A DNA stretch of 64,000 bases from Paramacrobiotus metropolitanus (lineage: Eukaryota; Tardigrada; Eutardigrada; Parachela; Macrobiotidae), in the NCBI RefSeq assembly GCF_019649055.1, contig NW_026570286.1, forward strand, positions 682,001-746,000. The letters are read 5' to 3'. The notes beneath the pieces are model-generated. The model was not told the origin of the DNA. It searched no databases and was given only the letters and a program-made list of their open reading frames with translations. The first letter of the stretch is position 1, and each line of letters opens with the position of its first letter. The position numbers were made by a program, and so were the translations under genes. Positions 12,259-24,321 of the stretch are shown in pieces.

Positions 12259-15179
12259 TCAGTCGGAAAAAGGACCAAACGGGCACATCACGCAAATATC
12301 CCGGTACATCTTCAACGCCTGGACAAATGGCAGGCCGAATCGCAGGACGACGTCATCGCGGGTCAGGAGAATTAATGCTGCACCATCGATGCACTAAACC
12401 AAAATGACAACAATAAATTTTTCACAGTTAATCGTAAGATAACTTTCTGTAACCAACCTGTTTTCGGATAACATCCGCGTAAATATGCGATCCCTGATCG
12501 GCAAATTTCTTTGCCACATCCTCCACCGTCCATGATTCGATCTCTTTTATCAGTTGCGGTGTCTTTTTGGGGGGTAAACTGCGCTGGAAGGCTTCGACGG
12601 CACGACGAATAACGTTCTCGCTCTCCATCTTCTCGCCGAAAATTTTGGCATCTGATTTAAACCTAGCAACAACAACTGAGTAAGCAACTCTTGCAATACT
12701 GTAAAAAAAAAGCTTCTTAATTCGTTTGCAAAAAAATACACGCGATCTGCAAGTGGAAGGCGATAACCACGCTACCGATACTGGAAACAACGTACGGAAA
12801 ATCAAGTTCTGTCCGTGTGAGTCCGTTTGGGACGGGGGATTCTGATTTCACTTCAGCTAGAAACATTTAAATAATTAAATTTAAGCCCACACAAGTTGAC
12901 AACACGTGACAATATATCGTGCCCAATTGCCCATTGATCGCGTTAACCAAACGATCGCATTCTGATGACTTTCGGGTATACTGGATGTACCTGTCATAGT
13001 CAACAGGTCGTTTTTCATAGCATCCGTGCTGGCAGCTTCCGCTGCACGCCGTAAAAGGCATTCCCCGCATGTCCACGCTGCAAACAGAAACACATGCTAC
13101 CGAAATTAACCAACCACAAATGTCGCGAACTTCTTACCATCCATCACCTCGAACGCCGAGGCCGGATCAACGGGTGGATTATGGCAGTTCATGTGATACG
13201 CGTTATCGCAGCCCACACACAGCATACACAGCTGCAACGTACTTGTACCATGGTTACGCGAAAAATGTTTATAACACCGACACAGCCTAGTGATACCGAA
13301 CAACATTTACCCCATTTTGCCCCAGCTTTCCCGTGCCACATGCCTTGCATGTTTTGCACTTTAAACAGGTGAATCGACCTTTCTGAAGATCCACAACCTC
13401 CTGCGAGTATGCTCCACATTTTGGATGTGCTATCAAACGTTAACGACTCAGTGTGACGAACCGTGCGCGAAATTCGCCTGGAAATAGGATAAAAAATAAA
13501 CAAAACCTTGCTGCTACTTACTAGCATAGTTGCAGCCTGCTGCTGTGCATTCGAGTAGTACTCCGGACTGTGCAGCGTCCATGCCAGCATCCTCATAACA
13601 TTCTCCACAGAACCTTGTCCGCTGTTTCTTTCGCAGCGCCATATCTAAAAGGCCCGACCGTGTCCCGTTCATCTTCCTCTGCAATCACCGCAACCATACA
13701 TCTCTCGTAATATTTCCGGCAATTCCATAATAAATTCATAATCCAGGAGGAGTTCGTCAATCTCAAAACCCAGCATGCAGTACAGTATGTTGGTGAATGC
13801 ACTTACTTTTGCTGGCACTTCGCAAGGTGCATCTTCTGCGTTGGCCTTCATGGAGATGCCTTCTTCCTTATTCTTCAGCAACGGCATGCAGCCTTGTCGC
13901 TTGATTTTCATGCTGTTGTCGACCCGATCGGACAATACGAAGGAATTATTCGCCAGCTGAACTAGGCGCCCACAGTCCACCTCACGCAGCGTACACTTCT
14001 CCAGTTGTTCACCGCGTAATTTGGTCTCTGGATACAGGGAAGTGATGTGTGCCTCCAGCTGCTCTAAGTAAACGGAATTGGCGCTGGTGCTGGGTGGAGA
14101 TTTATTAGGGGATGATGAATCGCTGGTTGCTCCCGATAATGTCTGCACAGCTTCCATAATACGATCGCTGGTGCTTACGGAATTGTGCAGAATACCGTAC
14201 TGGACGGCCAACGGCGATGTGTCTGAAGAAGGCAATTTCCCAGTATGCCAGATATGCGTGCATGCAAAATGCCAAAAATCAAAGAGCACGTAATAAATCT
14301 AGCTGCCGTTGCCTGAACCCACTCCACGCAGCTTTTGACAAGTCGTTAATTTTTCAATGATTCTGTCTGCAATTCCTGAAAATCGTTCTTCAAAACAAGG
14401 CATATGCAAAAGCGAATGTTAAGGAGTATGTAAAATATAGAGTAGTATGCAAATAAGTATGTAAAATTAAAAATACTGTACTCGTACAACGAAACATTTT
14501 TAGGTGTACGTGTTGTGTATTGCACACTGCACAGCCGCCGCCCCTGGTCTGGCGCCCAGACATTATGCAATTTAAAATTTAATCGCTTAAGTAAGCGGCT
14601 ACAATTTTAAAATGAAAAAGGGGCACGGCAAGGTCACGAGGAACTATATAGCGGTGTCCCGAATTTACCGTAATAACGGCTAAATTAAACAGTTTTTATT
14701 CCCGACGTCAAAACCAGTGCTACTAATGTGAGGTGTATCACTGTACGATCCACCCCTCCACCTAATATCAGGGGTACGTGTACGCCTTCCAGCCGTGAAA
14801 CTCCCGAACCGCGCGGCATCACCGGGGTGCCGCGGCTCGGAATCGTGCTCGTAGCGGTGCTTACCCGCAGAAGAAGGTGCATGCGCCCACTTCGCCATGT
14901 CCCGGTAGGAGATGGATCCCTTAAAGTCCACCTGGAAGATGGAAGACACGACGTATGAAAGCCATACTTGTACGAGCCGCGGCTCCGGCGGTTTACCTTA
15001 ACCACTGCGTCTTCGTCGACTAAACGCTCCAGATCCTGCATCACATCCGCCTGGTTGACACGAAGGCTTTTAGCAACTAGTTGAGCAATTCGCGGTCCAT
15101 CCGGTCGCGTTTTACGCTGACGGAGATGCTCAATGGCGCCGAGAATCTCCTGCCGCCATTTAGAAGGCTGGTCTGCCAT
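12259..15179 (-). CDS. Chromatin protein: SAMD1-like winged helix, double PHD finger and SAM domain
   Basis: Nine exons: 15179-14997, 14931-14865, 14222-13807, 13678-13522, 13429-13311, 13231-13138, 13077-12991, 12651-12458 and 12393-12259, giving 483 residues with every phase matching. Residues ~5-75 form a SAMD1/KAT6-type winged helix (WRQEILGAIEHLRQRKTRPD, then KVDFKGSISYRDMAKW), a fold that binds CpG-rich DNA in those families. A polar linker follows. A tandem PHD pair comes next: CGECYEDAG, ATHPKCGAY, FTCLKC, then CKTCKACGTG, CVGCDNAYHMNCHNPP, AWTCGEC, like the double PHD finger of DPF and KAT6 proteins that reads histone H3. The C-terminus is a SAM domain (ESWTVEDVAKKFADQG, IDGAALILLTRDDV, FGLPFVQALKMY). 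No acetyltransferase domain is present. Role in chromatin is inferred. An upstream in-frame start at 15230 is not ATG. Confidence 0.8.
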
Positions 15180-15756
15180 CCCGCCGGTTTTCTGGCGCCT
15201 GTGCGCGGTTCGCTTGCGGTAGACGGCCAAAAATTATCGCTGGGTTGTTTTTTAAGTTACTCACGACGAGAGTATTTCGGCAGGAAAATATATGGATATC
15301 ATGCGAAAGGATGCGATTAATTTTGATATGCAGGTTTCGGAAAGATCAGAGGCATGCTGACATAAGTCACGTAGAGTAAAGGCAGTGCGGCAGCGCCAGC
15401 GGTTACTTGCATACTCGTACAGACACTGACACACAGCACTTGTATTGCACCGTATCACGCGAAGAGGGTGGAGCCTGTTCTACTTCCGGTCCGTTTCATA
15501 TTTTGAAAAATAAATCAAAAATTCAATAAGTTTATAGCTGGTACGCACTGTTTCGATAACTTTTACTTGATTATGAATTTTACCAGTCAGCTGTGTTATA
15601 TTTATTTTTGCTCAGATTCAGACTCTCTTTAGGCCAGCATCGTCCAAAGAGTTCGGCAAATACGGAGCAGCCGAGAGGCACTTGGAATCGGGGTCTGTAG
15701 TATAGAGTGTAGATGCTTTCATTCTGGGATCGGGATCTTTCAGCCGTGCTACAATT
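15180..15756. promoter_or_regulatory. Divergent spacer between the PHD-SAM gene and MITD1
   Basis: Head-to-head intergenic region of about 0.58 kb, presumably with both promoters and 5' UTRs. No recognisable element beyond this. Confidence 0.45.
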
Positions 15757-17200
15757 ATGGATAATGCACCATCTTCCGCGACGGCAATTGATCCAAGAGC
15801 CTTAGCTGTTTTGAGGACGGCTGTGGAGGCTGAACAGAGCAAGCGTTATCTTTTTGCCGTGGATTTATACAGCGAAGGAATTAAGTTACTAATTGATAAC
15901 TGTCGGGGTAGGTACAAATTTTTAACTGTACTTCTACATATGATTAGGGATCATTAGGCACTCTTAAGAGTCTAATTATATCGTTTTATGGTTTGACGAC
16001 AAAGTGGGAACTCAGAAGTTACACAAAATGCAGAAAGCTTTCACTGAAGCGCTGTCGTATCTGTAGCTACGACCAATGAGAAAATCAAAGCGGCGCTGAA
16101 GGAAAAAATCCGTCAGTATCTGGAGCACGCTGAAGCACTGAAACGAACGGTAGAGCAGGAGAAGAAAAAGTCCCATGGCTACCACGAGCAGTTGGTTATT
16201 CAAGAGAACGGCACGGGATTCGGGCTGGAGAGGGTGTTTGGACCGTATTTGGACGGGGAGCTGACCGAAGTGGAGATCGACGATGCCTATATTCGCCACA
16301 ATCATCAGGTATGATATGTAGTGAGTCCGTAGTAAAAATTAAACACCGTCACACTATGGCAAGATCGTTCGATGCCTTTTTAGACCTGCATTAAAGTATT
16401 AGAGCCGCATGCCTGGTTTATTTTATTTTACAGATACAGCTGTTCCTGAAATTCTGTGCCCTGATAATCAAAAAGTCTCCCAATGTGAAGCATATCCGAT
16501 TAAAGACGAGCTGCGATGGGGTAAGGCACTGACAAGTCTGGCTTATCTGTCTCTGTAGTTTTCTTTTTTGGTTTGAAGGATCCGGCAAAAAAGCATATTC
16601 AAGTCACCCGGCTGGATGAGATCCGTTTGAACCTGTTACAACGCGGCATCTTTTTGCTCATTGAATACTGCGATACGCTGCATGATCGCGAAATAAGGTA
16701 TGCTTTGGCTCCGTTCTGATTTTTCTGATATGCAGTAATCCCGAAGCCTAATGAAATTGCGCCATGGTCAGCGGCATTGTTCCGGCTAGCTGTACCTTGC
16801 TTTTGCCATTATTCGCGTTTCTTGTGAATTTAAAACTGACACTGCTGTACTGTCGATACTTAAGTACTACTTCGTATACAAGTTTATGCGTTCTTGGTAA
16901 TTGTAGTGAAATCGCGTTTCTTTGCAGTTCTCATTGGTATGTATAAATCGTTATGTCTGAATTTTCAAATTTGTTTTGTCTTATCGAAGGTTCGACAACG
17001 GTTGGATTATTAAGATCGGACGAGGTCTGGACTACTTCAAGAGAGCGGAACCGAATACCGTTGAGTTTTTTGAGCTGGATTTCCGGCCTTGCATGGCCAC
17101 GACGGTGGACATGATCTACAAGCCAAAGCGAGCGCCATTCCCATCCGCTTCAGGTCCATCCACTTCTGGTTCGGGTCGTGACATGAGCTCCCGGAGATGA
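15757..17200 (+). CDS. MITD1: MIT domain-containing protein 1
   Basis: MITD1 binds ESCRT-III tails through its MIT domain and membranes through a phospholipase-D-like C-terminal domain. It acts at the midbody in cytokinesis. Exons 15757-15907, 16067-16308, 16434-16520, 16579-16697 and 16990-17200 give 269 residues (human about 250). The MIT three-helix bundle covers residues ~12-85: RALAVLRTAVEAEQSKRYLF then AVDLYSEGIKLLID, and IKAALKEKIRQYLEHAEALK. The C-terminal domain has VFGPYLDGELTEVEIDDAYI, QLFLKFCALIIKKS and the strong block DNGWIIKIGRGLDYFK with FFELDFRPC. A 25-residue Ser/Pro tail is extra. The family call is firm; the start follows the first ATG before the MIT domain. Confidence 0.93.
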
Positions 17201-17969
17201 GCGAAAAAAATTTTAAGGCATTTTGTAGCTGGTTGAAAGTGGATGCTTTGATCTGCTTACCTTTAAAACACGACCTCGCCGAAGGTACGTGGATCTCGTC
17301 GGTTTCGGTTTACGTAATTTGATGCCTTCCATTTACTGAACCCGTAACGGTTGTGCTTTCACAAGTTTTGTAAATTTTTATCCTTTCGTACCATTTAGTT
17401 TTACTAACCATCGATTATTTTATGCACCCCTGATCGTTGTATTTACTTGCAACTTTATTTTTATAACTTTTTGATAACGAAGTTAATGAAATACAGATAG
17501 AAGTATACTGAGTTACTGACGTATGCAGTACTGCGTACTAAACGTACCGGTGCGTGCACCAATTACAAAATCTCACAAACATCAGCGGCAAGAACGATCT
17601 CCGAATTCAGCTTCATTAGATTTAATTTTATTACATACCGGAACACTACTGTAATCAAATGCGGATGGCAGTCGATAAAATAAAAATAACAATGCTTGAC
17701 TGTGTCAAGGTGACTGTGTCATGCCAATGGGGGCAAATTGTACAGAATCGGCGCAATCAATAACAACACCATAGCGACTAGCATGCCAAAGTCAAAACAA
17801 AAAGGTCCAGATCTCATAATCCGAAAGAAATACAAGGATTGTCTGAATTTTCAAGGGAAAAAGGTTTCATCAACCATGTGCTTGACTGCTTGTAACAAAA
17901 AAAGATGGTTCGTATCAACCAGCATCGGTCCAGGAGAGGTAATTCAGGTAGGCAAAAAATGCACTGGCT
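17201..17969. other. Convergent spacer between MITD1 and VAP
   Basis: Two 3' UTRs with AT-rich spacer. No other feature supported. A short doubled motif TGACTGTGTCA lies near 17700-17720. Confidence 0.4.
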
Positions 17970-19458
17970 TCACAGAAAACTGCGGAAGAAATATACACCA
18001 ACGTAGACAATCACAAAGAATATCCCGGCAGCAATCAGATTCCACTGCTTCTTCAACAATGGCACCTCCTTGTCGAACTGTTGGAGAGCAATCAGACGGT
18101 CCACCTGGACATCGAAGCATTCAAAATAATTACAACAAAATCAAATTCTCGCAAACTCACTTTGGCATTAATGATTTCCAGCTTTTCCAAGACAATGGGT
18201 GGGATGCTGGAAGTGGCGTCGGTAGAGATCCTGTACTCTCCTTCAGACTGGTCAGACTTCGAGACCACGGAGCAGCGCACGCGGTGACTGTCGAGTTCCT
18301 CCGGAGAGCCATCCCGCTGCTGCATTTCATGCCAATAATCCAGCAGATCATTGGAGTCCTTGACGTAAGGAATGGGCGTGCTCATCACAAGAAACTTTTC
18401 TTTCTGCGCAGTCTTCAGAAAAGCTGTAAAATTATTGTAAAATATGTCAAGGTGACCACTCCAAATGTGCTTTTTCACTCGGTGCAAAACAATTTTGAAT
18501 TGCTTTTCATTCTGTGGACAAGCTTTTCCGGTTAATGAAACATCCATGATCTATCTGTTTCATTCCAGTTAATTCAAATAAAACGGATCCGATTGAAAAA
18601 ACCCACAGAAAATTAATTACGAAAAAACAAATACGAAATTTTCGTTGCCAAATGAACGGACGTACTGCTCTATGAATTTAGTACACATAAAATTAATCTG
18701 CATAAGGCAACTTTGTCGCTTTTGTTCATTTTTCAGTTACAGTGCGCTACCTGGGGGAATAGCGATTTCAACAGGTTTCGACTGTCCAGGCTCAATGCAT
18801 CCATAACTGGGCTTCACTTTGAACTTCTCAGGAGCGGTGGTTTTCACTTTAAACGCCACAATGCCATCGGTCACATTGGTCAGGTTGATAAAATCCGTGC
18901 TGTCGCGATCCTGGCCTTTATTTTCGAAGATGAGCTCTTCTCCTGGCCTAAGAACAGCGTGAACTATTAAACATTAATGGGAACAATGCTACAATCAATA
19001 CTGCATGCAGGATGCCTTTGACCCATCCAGCATCTGTCTATCTCAAATCTGTCAGATTGCATTGAAAAAAGTGTTACTAGTACCTGCAACGCATTAGAAG
19101 CCAGAGTAAAAAAAGGAAATTTAATCCATGGGTAAGAGTTAAGTACATCCTATACTGCACTTTGCTAGTTGCTACTTACTGAATGCTCAAAAATCGGCCA
19201 ACGAACGGAGGAGAATCCACTTCAGCAGATTCCGGAAGGCGCGCACGTGAAGTTGTAGGTTTGGAATTGAAAGTTGCTTGGATCTACGATAAACAGATCT
19301 AGATAGACAAAACATAAGCAAAATAATGTCGATCGAACCCATGTTATAGTTAAGAACTACAATGAGGTATTAAAGCGCAGAAATGAGCAACAGCAATCTC
19401 AGTAGCGTCAAAAGCCTGGATTTTGCAGTTTTCTTACCGTAGGCATGGCGTTGTTCAT
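17970..19458 (-). CDS. VAPA/B-like: VAP-family major sperm protein (MSP) domain membrane protein
   Basis: VAPs sit in the ER membrane and recruit lipid-transfer proteins carrying FFAT motifs. Exons 19458-19438, 19283-19180, 18947-18751, 18522-18161 and 18104-17970 give 272 residues. The MSP domain starts at PPFVGRFLSIQPGEELIFEN and carries the VAP signature FKVKTTAPEKFKVKPSYGCI, which lines the FFAT groove, ending at KEKFLVMSTPIPYV. A Ser/acidic linker and a short helical stretch (RLIALQQFDKEVPLLKKQW) lead to a C-terminal tail anchor (NLIAAGIFFVIVYVGVYFF) with only a few residues after it. A 21-nt first coding exon was inferred from phase and a GTAAG donor, so the first seven residues are less certain. 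Around 18435-18470 the strands between LHRV and KTAQKEK are longer than usual; an unspliced insert is possible. Confidence 0.87.
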
Positions 19459-20330
19459 CGCTTTACTAGCAGACAAGAGGAGCAGCCTTATTCATCGGAA
19501 ATCTATCACAAAGCTGGAAAGCAAGGGGATTATACGATTACAGCATACGGGCACATTGGACGTAGAGGAGAAGAATCACTGATGTTCAAAATAATAATTT
19601 GGATTTTGACTGCCGTGAGCAAAGCGCTAAAAAACCTTCGTACAGTTGCAAGTTATGGCACTGAATCTTACCATGTGTGCACTTATTCGAACCGCCTTTG
19701 ATGGCTTTCAAATTCAAAGATAAAATGCAACCATATGGAACGGCCTGAGATGGAGTGGTTTCGAAAGAGATACTTACACACAGCGATTCAAAACATGAAA
19801 ACAAACAAAATTACAGTTTACAAAAGATCTAGTCATCCAGTAAGGCTAAGCCGCTAAGGAAAGCAGTTAAAAAGGAATGCGCCCACAAAAAAGACAAACT
19901 GCACTGAAGGAGCGGTTTTTCAACTTCTTCGCTGTTTCTTGAAGTTGAAAAAGTACTGTAAGCTTCCGCTCTTCAGACCGTACACTTGGGGCGGCCGCCG
20001 GAATTTACTCAGCCGCTCCCGAGGGGCGCCCGACACCCACATAGAATGATAGACTGATAAGATAGAGCAAAGAAAATATGTAATGGAAAAAATAAACAAA
20101 AAAAAATTTAAGTAAGTACGTGAATCTTTCATTAATTAACTACAGAAATTAACCAAAGCTTCCGCTTTCGAGCACTACAGAACACTTTCTTGTCTTGCAC
20201 TTATCAAGCGGGCGAGCGAAGCGAGCCCGCGTTTCTAATTCAAGACATATTGAGGGTTCGATGCGACGGGGAGTACCCATGACCTTTGGGTCGCCGCGTG
20301 ACCTTTGGGTCGCACCAATTTTCAAGGTGA
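19459..20330. other. Gene-free DNA upstream of VAP
   Basis: About 0.9 kb with no supported gene. It includes a GC-rich patch at about 19985-20035 unlike its AT-rich surroundings. A doubled GCGAG motif in a palindrome-like setting lies at 20208-20230 (GCGGGC at one end, GCCCGC at the other). A 13-nt direct repeat TGACCTTTGGGTC lies near 20279-20312. Confidence 0.5.
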
Positions 20331-20334
20331 TTCC

Positions 20335-20720
20335 TATACAGTTTGATGTGCTGAGTCGAACTGAAGTACTCGGAGACCTCGAACCCGGGTCCCCAAGGTC
20401 GCCACCACGATATGTACTGCAAATGCACAGTTTGACTTGCTGAGGCTAACTAAAGTACTCGGAAACCTCGAACCCGGGTCCCCGAGGTCGCCACCACGAT
20501 ATGTACTGCAAATGCACACTTTGACCTGTAGAGTCTTAAGTACTCGGGGATCGCGAACCTGGGTCCCCGAGGTCGCCAAAAAAGTCTTCATTGAATATGC
20601 ATATGAAATTCGGGGACCACGTCGTTGGGGGCGCCAAAGTTCCAATGTGTTTTTTCTAAGTGCTCAGTCAAAGCGAAGTCATCGGAAAACTCGAATTCGG
20701 ATCCCCGATGTATCATTTAT
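20335..20720. repeat. Imperfect tandem repeat, unit about 85-90 bp, four copies
   Basis: The core CTCGAACCCGGGTCCCC recurs near 20377, 20466, 20550 (as TCGCGAACCTGGGTCCCC) and 20689 (as CTCGAATTCGGATCCCC). The first two copies also share a flank running through GGTCGCCACCACGATATG. Copies decay rightward. Open frames through this block only reflect the repeat. Confidence 0.8.
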
Positions 20721-20859
20721 ACTCGTATTTATGCACTTTAGAAATGCTTCGAAAACGTGGGTCCATCTTTAGCCGCTATAACCACATCTGAAGAGCAAAA
20801 TGAACTTCTCAAAATTTCTTTATATTGTTTTTTTTCAAATTTTAAAAATTTCTGAATGT

Positions 20860-21120
20860 TTTTAAATATTTCTGAACATATTTTCATTTCTAAATATTTT
20901 CATTTCAATAATATTTTCGTTTCTAATATTTCTAAATCTTTCTAAATCTTTCTGAATATTTCTAAATATTCCTCTAAATATTTCTCTAAATATTTCTAAA
21001 TATTTCTAAATATTTCTAAATATTTCTAAATGTTTCTCAATATTTCTCTAAATATTTCTAAATATTTCTAAATATTTCTCTAAATATTTCTCTAAATATT
21101 TCTGAATATTTCTAAATTTT
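20860..21120. repeat. AT-rich minisatellite, unit AAATATTTCT
   Basis: A 10-bp unit repeats head to tail with 12-bp variants (AAATATTTCTCT) and single-base changes. The most regular part is about 20960-21100. It directly follows the 85-90 bp tandem array. Confidence 0.85.
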
Positions 21121-21751
21121 TTCTGAACAGTGTTAAATATTTTTGAAGATTTTTAAATACCGATGTTTATGTATTTTTAAAATTTCTGAATTTTTTTCTA
21201 AATATTTCTTATATCGCTTGATATTTTTGATCATTTTAAAACATATCTAAATTTTAAATGTGTAAAAACATTCATATTAATTTAACTAACCGAAAATCTA
21301 CACATTCAACCAACCGGATACGTAAGGTGCAAAAGCTTTTACTGCGTTGTTAAAGGTCTAAAAAGTCGTGCAAAAACACTAACGTAATAGTTTGTTTTTA
21401 GATTTGTTTTCCTATTATTTTTTCCAATAAGTCGATCAGCACTGAATTAAAAGCCCGAAGATGCAAAATTAGGTTCTAGCAAATTTTTTTCCCGGTAAAA
21501 AATGCCAAACGCAAAATGAAACGAATAAATTCATAACAAGTCCCCGTTATTTATTTATTTATTTGTTCTTAATTAAAATGCCAAATTATAAAATGGTTTA
21601 TGAATTTCAAAGTGAATATTAAACTCGTGTTCCCATCCTTTTAATTAATACGAGAATCATTTCTCAAATTCAAGGCTCACTGAAAAACAACTCACATTTT
21701 CTAAAATTTTTTGAGGTTTAACTTTTTAAAAATTTTCTTACTCAATTTGAA

Positions 21752-22332
21752 TTTGTTGAATATGCATTCAGTTTCAAATCAAAAGCGGATTATATTTCTG
21801 ATTTTAAGTTGTGGATCTAGTATCAGTTTCCCACGTTTCTAATCCAAAGTTAATGTCATGTTTTTTAGTATAATTGTCGAGACGTGGTTTTGGTTTCGAA
21901 TCAGTTTTCAAACTGATAATTTTCTAATCTATCAAATATCTTTTTTTTCATAAATTTTTAAAATTTTTTAATCCATTTGTTAAATATGCATTCAGTTTCT
22001 AATCAAAACCGGATTATATTTCTGATTTTCAGCTGGTGGTTTTGGTTTAAATTTCACCCACTTCCAAATAGTAGAATATACTAATTTTTCGACTTAATGC
22101 TGGTTTGGTAAATTCTGGAACCACCAAGACAGTTCTTTTAGATGGTTACTGCAAGTTTTTGGTCATCTAAAAGCCATATTAGCCTGCCTCGACGTGCTCC
22201 TCAAATGTGTTCTGTAAATTAAAGTCCCGGATATTCTGTAAAAGCGAAACTACCAAACTTGCAGCGCCGAATTTTACAGGAAGCGATATCACAAAACTCT
22301 AAATTTCACCAACTTCCAAACAGTAGAATATA
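21752..22332. repeat. Diverged direct repeats in AT-rich DNA
   Basis: One segment of about 53 bp at 21752-21805 recurs at 21977-22029 (shared core ATATGCATTCAGTTTC). A second of about 32 bp at 22049-22080 recurs at 22301-22332 (ATTTCACC.ACTTCCAAA core). Spacing is about 225 and 250 bp, which suggests two rounds of local duplication or two copies of a degraded element. No coding signal. Confidence 0.7.
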
Positions 22333-23089
22333 ATAATTTTTCTGTTGTATAGAGTGTATAAAGCGGTCGCAATAGACAACACCCGGTTAGTGGCCGATCG
22401 CGATCGTAACGGTTATTTGCGATCAGCGCGATAATCGTTACTGGTTGTACAGAGTAGTGAACCCGAGAAATTTAGGTAATCCTGTTTTTAATTCACGACT
22501 ATCGAATTGCTCGTTCCGCTGTAATTTTGCTTTTTGCCACTGATGGTTTTTTTGCTGTATAAAAAAATTAATTACAACAACGTAGGGAAATTTTACATCC
22601 GGTTGGAGTGATTTTAGACAGAAGTGACGGAATTACTGTTATGGTATTTTTTCCAAGTTTTAAAATATATTTTATAATTTCTGAAATCTGTTTCAAAATT
22701 GAGAAAAACTGCTTAGAGCCGTTGTTCGGTATACACACAGAGTACAATAACACATACTTTGTGGACTAAATACTTATGTGCAATTACATACAAGAATTGA
22801 GCAAGTTGGTCGATAATGAGATTTTTTCTGTATGTTACTGAGGAGTGAGGACTGTAAAAAAGTTTTTGGGATGGCGCAAAAGCGAAAGTTTGCACGGATT
22901 TAGCAACATGCACGCGGCAGTTCCTTTGAAACTAAATGTTAACTACCAAGGCCAATTTGCAGCTTTCGTGTTTACATGTTAGTGAATGCTTGCCGCTTGG
23001 CACATTTGCTGCCTTATACATTTAAATTAAAGACCGCCGCCCGCTTGCCCTAAGGGCGTATGAGACCTTATACTAGTTATTTTACCATT

Positions 23090-23592
23090 TACCGTAATTA
23101 TCGAATTTGTGGCTCCCCCCGCAATAAGAGCCCCCCCTGTAATAAGCCCCCCTCCCCGACCCTGTTTGAAAAATAAGGCACCCCCCGAAATTACGCCCCG
23201 GGGGGCCGTTAATAATTGTCAACTGTCAAGCGCTGCAAAATGATAGTTGTACCGCAAATGTTTTTTTAAGAATTGTTGTGATTGTGAGCAAACATTAAAC
23301 GGACATCAACATAATGCGGTATTCGTTGGCAAAAAGGTGTATGGGGACCTAAGTATATGCTCGAAAATGTTGATGGGAAGGTTGCGCTGTTGCGTATACC
23401 GGTAGCTACTGCGCTCAATTTCACTAGAACTGGATGCGCAGTTGTTTGAAATATAATGCCCCTTCCCAAAAAATACCGTTCGAAAAATAATGCCACCCCC
23501 CGAAATTGCGCCCCCTCCCCGAAATGATCCCCCCTCCGTCATAGCCTTCGAACTATTTGTACCCCAGGGCCACAAATTCGATAATTACGGTA
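23090..23592. mobile_element. Small TIR element (MITE-like), TA-flanked
   Basis: Perfect 24-bp inverted repeats end the element: TACCGTAATTATCGAATTTG followed by TGGC at the left, and the exact reverse complement at the right (23569-23592). If the outer TA is the target duplication, this resembles Tc1/mariner-type non-autonomous elements. The inside is unusual: runs of C on one strand and two direct copies of a module like GAAAAATAAGGCACCCCCC then GAAATT and CGCCCC (about 23168 and 23480). It has no ORF of note. Confidence 0.75.
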
Positions 23593-24321
23593 TGTCCTTA
23601 TACAGGCTTTGGCTTATGCGTGTTTCATGCGGCAATAGCCAGTACCCACTACCCACACAAATACGCCTGCGCGGATTTAAATCAATTAAAATGATCGTTT
23701 ACGATTAAAATGATCAGTGCACATGATTTACACACTCCGATACTCGGGCCTGAAAAAAACGTTTGCGCGCGCAACACCCGGTTATGGGCTTTACGGCCAA
23801 TGAAAACGAACAGAAGTTTTAAAAAACACACGGTAGTGAAATACATTTTCAGCTTATTTTCAAAACTTCTTGAAGCTTTGCACTACAAGGCACATGCTGC
23901 GCCGAGGTAGTTACATAGATACTACCCGTAGTAAGTGGAATCCGAATTAAATCAAGCTCACGATCAACAAAAACATCCGAACACTTTAAGACGACTCTCA
24001 CTGCATCTTTAAATCTTTACCTAACAAAGCACTGACATCTTCGTTTTCACTGTTTCGTCCGGCATCGATATACAGTAAACCGACTAACACATAAAAAACA
24101 CGATGAGCCGGAAGTAGGAATTATGAAGTGCATGCAAAGGGCAATCGTAACGAATTCTTGCACCGTAACGTAACAACTGTATCTCCCTGTATCATAACAA
24201 CTGCACAGGAATAAAGCCCCGGCAAATTATGCGAAAAACAGGAAACTCTCCGAACTTAAAAAACTAGCGTATCCCCATCTGTGCCTCTTAAGTCTCAACG
24301 CAGCTACGATCTACAACGCTC
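23593..24321. other. Spacer between the TIR element and the XRCC4 gene
   Basis: About 0.7 kb that includes the 3' flank of the leftward XRCC4-like gene. No gene or repeat supported. Confidence 0.4.

Noticed and set aside
12881-13077. Ending the PHD protein at the TAA at 12881
   Set aside because: A GTACAT donor at 12990 and a CAG acceptor before 12651 join in phase to a clear SAM domain. I kept the longer model and noted the alternative.
20195-20772. Open frames of 60-110 residues across the tandem array
   Set aside because: They repeat the same peptide in each DNA repeat unit, so they reflect the array rather than coding.
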